Origin: Siculibacillus lacustris
Lineage (GTDB): Bacteria; Pseudomonadota; Alphaproteobacteria; Rhizobiales; Ancalomicrobiaceae
Direction of reading: 5' to 3'
Assembly (NCBI RefSeq): GCF_004328075.1
Contig: NZ_SJFN01000026.1
Coordinates: forward strand, 787 to 64,786
DNA length: 64,000 bases
The translations under genes and the position numbers were made by a program. The notes below the pieces were generated by a model that was not told the origin of the DNA, made no database searches, and worked only from the letters and a program-made list of their open reading frames with translations. Numbering within the stretch: the stretch's first letter is position 1; every line of letters starts with the position of its first letter. Shown piece by piece: positions 58,395-64,000 of the stretch.

Positions 58395-59533
58395 CACAGC
58401 GCCTCCAGGATGGTGGCGATGCCCTGACCGCCGCCGATGCACTGGGTGGCCAGCGCGTAGCGGCCGCCCTCGCGCTTCAGGAGCGACGCCGCCTTGCCGA
58501 CGATGCGGGCGCCGGTGGCGCCGAGCGGATGGCCGAGCGCGATCGCCCCGCCGTCGAGATTGACCCGCGCCGGATCGAGCCCGAGGTCGCGGATGCAGGC
58601 CAGCGCCTGGGCCGCGAAGGCCTCGTTGAGCTCGACCACGTCGATCGCCCCGATCTCGATGCCGGCCCGCGCCGCGGCCTTGCGCGACGCGCCGACCGGA
58701 CCGATGCCCATGATCTCCGGATCGCAGCCCGAAACGGCGATCGAGCGGACGATCGCCAGCGGCTCCAATCCGTGCTTGGCGGCATAGTCGAGCGAGCAGA
58801 TCAGCACGGCGGAAGCGCCGTCGGTGAGCGGCGACGAGGTGCCGGCGGTGACCACGCCGTCGGCCTTGAACGCCGGCTTCAGCCCGGCCAGGGTCTCGAG
58901 GGTGGTGTCCGAACGGATGCAGCCGTCGACGGCGATCACCCGGCCCTTCTTGTCGGTGATCGGCACGATCTCGTCCGCGAGCCGGCCGCCGTCGCGGGCG
59001 GCGGTCGCCTTGGCCTGGGAAGCCACCGCGAAGGCTTCCTGATCGGCGCGGGAAATCTGCCAGCGCGCCGCGACGTTCTCGGCGGTGTCGCCCATGCCGA
59101 TGTAGGCGCCGGGCATCTCGACCGCGAAGGCCGGATCGGGCAGCGGGTTGAAGCCCATCATCGGCACCCGGCTCATGCTCTCGATGCCGGCGCAGACGAA
59201 GGCCTCGCCCGCCCCGAAGGCGATGGCGCCGGCCGCCGCATGGATCGACTGCATCGACGAGCCGCAGAAGCGGTTGATCGTGACCCCGGCCACCGAGCGC
59301 GGCAGCCCGGCCATCAGCCCGACCAGACGGGCGAGGTTGAGGCCCTGCTCGCCTTCCGGGAAGGCGCAGCCGAGCAGCAGATCCTCGAGATCGTCCGGCG
59401 CGACGCCGGTGCGTTCGACCAGCGCGGCGACCACCGCCGCGGCGAGCCGGTCGGGGCGCACCGCGGCGAGGTCGCCCTTCTTGGCCAGGGTGAAGGGCGA
59501 GCGGGCGTAGCCTGCGACGACGACAGTGTTCAT
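58394..59533 (-). CDS. fadA: Acetyl-CoA C-acyltransferase (thiolase)
   Basis: A 379-residue thiolase. The nucleophile Cys is in INRFCGSSMQSIHAAA at about position 90, ELNEAFAAQALA carries the Glu-Ala-Phe motif, GAIALGHPLGATGARI the catalytic His, and TQCIGGGQGIATIL the second Cys. It completes the beta-oxidation cycle with the downstream FadN-type enzyme and acyl-CoA dehydrogenase. It is the first enzyme gene of the operon, 88 bases after a MerR regulator on the same strand. Confidence 0.94.
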   Translation of the reverse strand: MNTVVVAGYARSPFTLAKKGDLAAVRPDRLAAAVVAALVERTGVAPDDLEDLLLGCAFPEGEQGLNLARLVGLMAGLPRSVAGVTINRFCGSSMQSIHAAAGAIAFGAGEAFVCAGIESMSRVPMMGFNPLPDPAFAVEMPGAYIGMGDTAENVAARWQISRADQEAFAVASQAKATAARDGGRLADEIVPITDKKGRVIAVDGCIRSDTTLETLAGLKPAFKADGVVTAGTSSPLTDGASAVLICSLDYAAKHGLEPLAIVRSIAVSGCDPEIMGIGPVGASRKAAARAGIEIGAIDVVELNEAFAAQALACIRDLGLDPARVNLDGGAIALGHPLGATGARIVGKAASLLKREGGRYALATQCIGGGQGIATILEAL

Positions 59534-59621
59534 CGACGTGTCTCCGTGAGAGAACTCTGGGTGAGGCGAGTTCCGTCGGAGACGTGCATCGACCGGGTGG
59601 GAACGCGAATGCGTCCGCCCG

Positions 59622-60017
59622 TCAGGCCGTCTCGACGGCGATACCGCGACTGGTGAGGGTGTCGAGGCTGACGCGCTCGATCTCCCGCAGTTCCGAAAGC
59701 GTGGTCTTGACCGCCTGCAACTGGCTCTCGAGCTGGGTGATGCGCTCGCGCGCCTTCTTCACCAGATGCTGCAGCTGCTCGGTCTGCGTCGTGTCGACGA
59801 CGTAGAGATCGAGATATTCCTTGATGTCGCGCAGCGAGAAGCCGAGCTGCTTGCCCCGCAGGATCAGGATCATCCGCGCCCGGTCGCGATGGGTGTAGAC
59901 CCGCGTGTTGCCGGCGCGTTGCGGCGAGATCAGCCCCTGGTCCTCGTAGAAGCGAATGGTTCTCGGCGTGATTCCGAGGTCTCGGGCCAGTTCGGTGACC
60001 GAGAAGATCTTTTCCAT
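59622..60017 (-). CDS. MerR-family regulator of the beta-oxidation operon (LiuR/AtuR-like)
   Basis: A 131-residue regulator. FSVTELARDLGITPRTIRFYEDQGLI begins the winged helix; a coiled-coil helix (about 80-115) follows. No Cys is present, so metal sensing is ruled out. MerR proteins of this type regulate branched-chain and fatty-acyl-CoA degradation, probably responding to an acyl-CoA. It is co-directional with and directly upstream of the thiolase-FadN-FadE genes. A 16-bp dyad-like motif at 60066-60081 lies 49 bases before its start and is repeated at the SCP2 promoter. Confidence 0.88.
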   Translation of the reverse strand: MEKIFSVTELARDLGITPRTIRFYEDQGLISPQRAGNTRVYTHRDRARMILILRGKQLGFSLRDIKEYLDLYVVDTTQTEQLQHLVKKARERITQLESQLQAVKTTLSELREIERVSLDTLTSRGIAVETA

Positions 60018-60065
60018 GACGGCAGGGCTCCGCGAGCTGCAGACGACGACAGCGAGGGCCGGATA

Positions 60066-60081
60066 TTGCCCTATACGTCAG
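60066..60081. promoter_or_regulatory. Putative MerR operator, copy 1
   Basis: TTGCCCTATACGTCAG, 49 bases before the MerR start. It agrees with the copy at 63770-63785 at 11 of 16 positions, including a shared ACGTCA, and partly follows the TTGACGT-type dyads bound by LiuR-like regulators. Confidence 0.4.
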
Positions 60082-60157
60082 TTTGATGTCACGCGAAATC
60101 GTCATGGCGGGGATCTCGGGGAGGACGTCGGGGGCTTCGGTCGACCGGCGGCGCGGG

Positions 60158-61864
60158 TCAGGCGGAGGTGTCGTCGTGCAATCGGTCGCCGACCGCCTCC
60201 GCGGTGTCGCGGGCGATCTCCTCGGCGATCAGTTCCTTCTTCGACAGCTTGCCGACCATGGTCTTGGGCAGGCTGTCGCGGATTTCGATCTCGCGCGGCA
60301 GTTCGATCTTCGAGACGTAACCGGCGAGGAAGACCTTGAGGTCTTCGGGCGTGGTCTCCGCCCCGTCGCGCAGCTTGACGAAGGCCTTGGGGGCCTGGCC
60401 GCGATAGCGGTCGGAGACCGCGATCACCGTCGCCTCCTCGACCGCCTCGTGCTGGTAGAGCGCTTCTTCGAGCACGCGCGGATAGACGTTGTAGCCACCG
60501 CAGATGATGATGTCCTTGATCCGGTCGACCAGGAACACGAAGCCGTCGGCGTCGCGGTAGCCGATGTCGCCGGTGCGCAGCAGGCCGTCGCGCAGCTGAT
60601 CGGCGGTGTCCTCGGGACGCCGCCAGTAGCCGAGCATCACCTGCGGCCCGCGCACGCAGATCTCGCCCCGCTCGCCGACCCCGAGGAGCTGAGTCGAGGT
60701 CACCGGGGTGCGCACTTCGACCGTGGTGCCGGCGACCGGCAGACCGATCGAGCCGACCTTGGTTTCGCCCGTGACCGGGTTGCAGGTGACCACCGGCGAG
60801 GCCTCGCTGAGGCCGTAGCCCTCGACCAGCCGGCAGCCGGTCAGGCTCTCGAAGCGGGTCTTGACGTCGAGCGGCAGCGGCGCGCCCCCGGAGATGCAGA
60901 ATTCGATCGACGACAGATCGCGCTTTCCCTTGGCCGCGGCGGCGTTCAGCGCCGTGTAGATGGTCGGTACACCGGGGAACAGGGTCGGCTTCTTGCGCTC
61001 GATGGTGTCGAGCACCTGGTCGAGCTCGAAGCGCGGCAGCAGGATCAGCTCCGCGCCCATCCTCAGGCCGAAGTTCATCACCACGGTCATCGCGAAGACG
61101 TGGAACAGCGGCAGCACGCCGAGCATCCGCGGCTGGCCGGCGGCGATCGCGCCGTCCGGGATCCACAGCCGGATCTGTTCGGCATTGGCGGTGAGGTTGG
61201 CATGGGTCAGCATCGCCCCCTTGGGCGTGCCGGTGGTGCCGCCGGTATATTGCAGCACCGCCACCTCGGTCGTCGGGTCGAAGGCCGGCGTCTCGATCGG
61301 CGTCGCTTCGGCGGTCAGCCGGGCGAAGGACACGTGATTGGCGTCCGACGTCCAGGGCGCCAAGTCGCCGCGCTTGAACAGACGGAACAGGAGAGCCTTG
61401 GAGAACGGCAGGATCGCCGCCATCGGGCACACCACCACGGTCTTCAGCGAGGTCCGGCCGAGCAGCCCCTGGACCTTGGGCAGCATCAGCTTCAGGTCCA
61501 TCGTCACCATCACCGTGGCGCCGCTGTCCCGGATCTGGTGCTCGATCTCGCGCTCGACATAGAGCGGGTTGAAGTTGACGACCGTGCCGCCGGCCTTCAG
61601 CACCGCGAAGTAGCAGATCACCGCATAGGGGGTGTTGGGCAGGCACAGGCCGACCCGCGTGTCGCGGGTCACACCGAGGCGGCGGAACCCCGCCGCGGCG
61701 CGCGTCACGAGATCGCCGATCTCGCGGTAGGTCCACTTGCGATCGAGGAAATCGATACAGGGCCGCTCGGGCCACTGCGCGACCGCCTCCTCGAACAGGG
61801 ACGTGAGGGATCGGGCGGGGAGCGGATATCCGCCCCCGCTGCCGTCGGTGGGATGTTCGGTCAC
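60158..61864 (-). CDS. fadD: Long-chain fatty acid-CoA ligase
   Basis: A 568-residue ANL-superfamily adenylate-forming enzyme. The P-loop YTGGTTGTPKGAMLTH is at about 215-230, YGLSEASPVV is the A5 motif, LLRTGDIGYRDADGFVFLVDRIKD the hinge with Asp, and the catalytic Lys is in SLPKTMVGKLSKK near the C-terminus. The GTG start at 61864 gives the family length and lies 14 bases after the FadL stop. Activates imported fatty acids to acyl-CoA for the beta-oxidation operon next door. Confidence 0.93.
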   Translation of the reverse strand: MTEHPTDGSGGGYPLPARSLTSLFEEAVAQWPERPCIDFLDRKWTYREIGDLVTRAAAGFRRLGVTRDTRVGLCLPNTPYAVICYFAVLKAGGTVVNFNPLYVEREIEHQIRDSGATVMVTMDLKLMLPKVQGLLGRTSLKTVVVCPMAAILPFSKALLFRLFKRGDLAPWTSDANHVSFARLTAEATPIETPAFDPTTEVAVLQYTGGTTGTPKGAMLTHANLTANAEQIRLWIPDGAIAAGQPRMLGVLPLFHVFAMTVVMNFGLRMGAELILLPRFELDQVLDTIERKKPTLFPGVPTIYTALNAAAAKGKRDLSSIEFCISGGAPLPLDVKTRFESLTGCRLVEGYGLSEASPVVTCNPVTGETKVGSIGLPVAGTTVEVRTPVTSTQLLGVGERGEICVRGPQVMLGYWRRPEDTADQLRDGLLRTGDIGYRDADGFVFLVDRIKDIIICGGYNVYPRVLEEALYQHEAVEEATVIAVSDRYRGQAPKAFVKLRDGAETTPEDLKVFLAGYVSKIELPREIEIRDSLPKTMVGKLSKKELIAEEIARDTAEAVGDRLHDDTSA

Positions 61865-61878
61865 GGGTGTCTGTCGCC

Positions 61879-63219
61879 TCAGAACTTGTAGACGAAGCTG
61901 GTCGAGACCATGTCGACCGAGCCGGAATAGCTGCCGGTGATCGTGCCGAGCTTGGGGTCGATCAGCTTGGTGTCGGACTTGGGCGAGAAGATGTGCGCAT
62001 AGCCCACGTTCCACTGGACGTCCTTGGAGACGTCCCAGGTATAGCCGGTCGACAGCCAATAGCGGTCGCTGTCGGGCACGCGCACCGAGCGTAGGGACGC
62101 CTTTTCGATGGCGCTCTGATCATAGGCGGTGCCGACATGGAGAGTATGGCCGGGCGCGAACTTGTAGTTGGCGCCGAGCGAGAAGAACCAGGTGTCGCGC
62201 CAATTCTCGATGGTCTCGGTGAGCACCTTGCCGGTGCTCTCGCCGACCACCGTCAGCGCCTTGAACGACGACCAGCCGGTCCACTGGATGTCGGCCATCA
62301 CCGCCCAGCGATCGTCGATCTGATGGAACACGCTGGCGGTGGCGGTCGCCGGCACGGTGAAGTCGGCGCGAACCTTCCGGTTCGGCGCGATCGAGGTCAT
62401 GTAGGCCTGGGAGAGCGAGCCGCTGGCCCAGGCGTCGCCCTTCAGGGTGTTCTGGATCTGCGAGCGATAGGCGATGCCGACGCGGGTCGAGGGCGAGAAC
62501 TCCCACAGCGCGCCGACGTTGTAGCCGACGCCGATATCGCTGCCCTGGAATCCGAGCTGGCCATCCGGCAGCAGGGTCGGATTGCCGGCGAGGATGGTGC
62601 CGCGGTACGGGCAGGCGAGGCTCGCCACGCACAGCGCGTTCTGGTTCATCTGCGAGGACAGCTTGGCGTTGATCCAGTCGAACTGGATGCCGCCGCCGAT
62701 CGACAGGTTGGAGTTCACCCGATAGGCGACGTTGGGATTGATGTTGATGTTGGTGACGGCGCTGTGGTTGGCGAAATAGCGCCCGGTCCAGTCGGCCGGA
62801 TAGTCGGACCGGAGCCCGAAGGGCGAGGTCACGGCGAGGCCGAACTTGAGGTCCTTGGAGAAGCTCCACATCGCGAAGGTGGCGCCGACCGCGGCGTCCA
62901 TGATCGCGTCGCCGCCGTTGCGGCTGCCGGTGGAATTGCCGAGCGCGGTGGTGCCGGTGCCCGAGAAGGTCGCCTTCGGGGCGATCCAGGTCACCGAGCC
63001 GGCGATCTGGTTGCCGTCCAGTAACGTCATGCCCGCCGGGTTGTACCAGATCGTCGCCGGCGTGGTCGCCTTGGCGGCCGAACCGGCGAAAGCGTTGCCG
63101 ATACCTTCGGAACTCTGTTCGCGAAGCTGAAAGCCGGCCGCGGAGACCTGCGTAGCGTTCGCCGCGGCGAAGAATACGAAAAGCCCGACGGCGGACCCGA
63201 TACGAACCATCGACGACAT
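61879..63219 (-). CDS. fadL: Outer-membrane long-chain fatty-acid porin, FadL/OmpP1 family
   Basis: A 446-residue protein. A signal peptide of about 23-25 residues ends ATQVSAA, and the mature start GFQLREQSSEGIGNAFAGSAA matches the FadL hatch region, with the WYNPAGMTLL (NPA) motif after it. The remainder alternates hydrophobic residues as in a 14-stranded barrel and ends in Phe (FVYKF), the outer-membrane insertion signal. The ATG at 63219 has GGGGGA six bases upstream; 63225 and 63285 are alternatives. It forms an operon with fadD. Confidence 0.92.
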   Translation of the reverse strand: MSSMVRIGSAVGLFVFFAAANATQVSAAGFQLREQSSEGIGNAFAGSAAKATTPATIWYNPAGMTLLDGNQIAGSVTWIAPKATFSGTGTTALGNSTGSRNGGDAIMDAAVGATFAMWSFSKDLKFGLAVTSPFGLRSDYPADWTGRYFANHSAVTNININPNVAYRVNSNLSIGGGIQFDWINAKLSSQMNQNALCVASLACPYRGTILAGNPTLLPDGQLGFQGSDIGVGYNVGALWEFSPSTRVGIAYRSQIQNTLKGDAWASGSLSQAYMTSIAPNRKVRADFTVPATATASVFHQIDDRWAVMADIQWTGWSSFKALTVVGESTGKVLTETIENWRDTWFFSLGANYKFAPGHTLHVGTAYDQSAIEKASLRSVRVPDSDRYWLSTGYTWDVSKDVQWNVGYAHIFSPKSDTKLIDPKLGTITGSYSGSVDMVSTSFVYKF

Positions 63220-63413
63220 GAACATTCCCCCCAGTACGCGTTTTCGCGTGTCTCGTCTTGTTTGTGCCTCGGGCAGACCGCCCAAGAAGAGTCGAGGCTA
63301 ATCGCCGTTCCGATCTGCGTCAACGGTCGTCGACGGATCTGTGGAAAGCCTCGGGCTCAAGAAATTTCACTTCGGATCATGTCGCGCGACAGTCGAAGCT
63401 CGGCTGTGAAGAT

Positions 63414-63716
63414 TCAACCGATCGCCCCGATCAACTTCATCGCGACCCCCAGAGATCCGACCACCTTGATCTTGCCGAGCGTGTAGCCGAGCATCGGATC
63501 GAGCTTGCCGTCGAGAAGTTTCGCCAGATTGTCCGACGAGATCTTGATCGTACAGTCCGGCGCGACGTCCTCGTCGGTGGTGAACCGGGCGGGACTCTCG
63601 CGCGCGTCGACGGTCGTCGACCCGTCGCTGCCGAGATCGAAGCGCACCACCGCCCTCAACTTGTCGAGGGCCGGCAATGTCGCCTGCAGGCGGTCTTCCA
63701 GGTCGTCGGCGTCCAC
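63414..63716 (-). CDS. SCP2 sterol/lipid-carrier domain protein
   Basis: A 100-residue single-domain SCP2 protein. VVRFDLGSDGSTTVDAR and DCTIKISSDNLAKLLDGKLDPMLGYTLGKIKVVGSLGVAMKL are typical of the fold, which binds fatty acyl-CoA or other lipids in a hydrophobic tunnel. It is transcribed separately, upstream of the fadL-fadD operon and in the same direction, with 194 bases between it and fadL. It may carry acyl-CoA for the pathway. A copy of the MerR-type motif lies 54 bases before its start. Confidence 0.9.
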   Translation of the reverse strand: MDADDLEDRLQATLPALDKLRAVVRFDLGSDGSTTVDARESPARFTTDEDVAPDCTIKISSDNLAKLLDGKLDPMLGYTLGKIKVVGSLGVAMKLIGAIG

Positions 63717-63769
63717 GGCGGCGATCCCCTCGCGTCTGTCCGGATCTTCTAAGTGATTTGTCTCATGCG

Positions 63770-63785
63770 CTGACCATTACGTCAA
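63770..63785. promoter_or_regulatory. Putative MerR operator, copy 2
   Basis: CTGACCATTACGTCAA; on the minus strand it reads TTGAC-6-GTCAG, a near-perfect dyad. It resembles the motif before the MerR gene (60066-60081) and lies in the SCP2 promoter region. Confidence 0.4.
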
Positions 63786-63952
63786 CTAGGTCCCTCTTCC
63801 GTCAAAAGGCGCAGAACCCCATCCGATCCGCCACGATCGGGGCCCCGCCCCGCGCCCACGGGGCTCGCCGCGCCGCCGCTTTCGCGCTACCTGTCGGCCG
63901 CCGCCGCGCCCTCCCGGGCGTCTCCCCGCCGCCCGTCCGGAGATCCGCCGTC

Positions 63953-64000
63953 GTGACCTCGATCCTCGCTGCGCCGGTCTCCGTCGCGGCCGTCGACCTC
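63953..64000 (+). CDS. Possible start of a gene cut by the window end
   Basis: A GTG at 63953 opens 16 codons (VTSILAAPVSVAAVDL) to the window edge, with CCGGAG about 11 bases upstream. Too short to identify; it could equally be non-coding. Confidence 0.25.
   Translation, partial: MTSILAAPVSVAAVDL

Noticed and set aside
1-64000. Mobile elements, CRISPR arrays, prophage
   Set aside because: No transposase, integrase, terminal inverted repeats, spacer-repeat pattern or phage structural gene was found on either strand.

Overview
This 64 kb window is GC-rich chromosomal DNA with strong G/C third-position bias, so most long open frames are antisense shadows of real genes. The gene content points to an alphaproteobacterium, most likely Hyphomicrobiales: a uronate isomerase/ManD pair, many FCD-type GntR regulators, yfhM-pbpC, fadL/fadD and an OpgC-like acyltransferase. 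The genus cannot be fixed from the window. I see no insertion sequence, prophage, CRISPR array or rRNA. One tRNA is present (tRNA-Arg, anticodon ACG, minus strand).

Layout. 0-5 kb: a hexuronate module (uxaC cut by the window edge, a GntR regulator, manD, an alpha/beta hydrolase) and a membrane acyltransferase. 5-9.5 kb: a small bacterial-microcompartment satellite, with glycerol dehydrogenase gldA divergent from a PduS-like flavin/Fe-S protein, a PduT-like tandem-BMC shell protein and a REC-AraC response regulator, closed by a perfect 16-bp terminator stem. 9.6-15 kb: a module resembling the pipecolate branch of lysine degradation (AmaA-like oxidase, AmaB-like aldehyde dehydrogenase, LysR regulator, and an unidentified membrane protein). 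15.5-21 kb: metal/metalloid handling, with an ArsR-permease-ProC-like-thioredoxin-like operon, then a Zn/Cd/Pb P-type ATPase divergent from a ZntR/CadR-type MerR regulator over a 19-bp-spacer promoter.

21-41.5 kb is the most distinctive region, a catabolic island for nitrogen-containing compounds. It holds an agmatinase-family ureohydrolase, 5-oxoprolinase PxpBCA, a DUF1989 protein translationally coupled to a polar-amino-acid ABC transporter, two FCD-type GntR regulators, two DHDPS-family aldolases or dehydratases, an SDR and a D-2-hydroxyacid dehydrogenase (both with atypical catalytic residues), an M20 carbamoylase-type amidohydrolase, two adjacent creatinase/DoeA-like M24 proteins, an ArgE/DapE-type M20 hydrolase, an aminotransferase and a fumarylacetoacetase-family hydrolase. 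Uptake, ATP-dependent lactam opening, amide or ureido hydrolysis, transamination and C-C cleavage would fit together as one or more pathways for a cyclic amide or ureido amino-acid derivative, but the substrate cannot be read from the sequence. Four promoter regions of this island carry a similarly spaced 5+21+5 bp inverted element (ATYG ... CAAT), a candidate shared operator.

41.5-54 kb: tRNA-Arg, a DMT permease, a DHA2-type MFS exporter, and the penicillin-binding protein 1C / alpha-2-macroglobulin pair next to an exported protein with a degenerate trypsin-like domain. 54-64 kb: fatty-acid degradation, in two minus-strand operons (MerR-thiolase-FadN-type bifunctional enzyme-acyl-CoA dehydrogenase, and FadL-FadD) plus an SCP2 protein. 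A 16-bp motif is shared by the MerR and SCP2 promoters.
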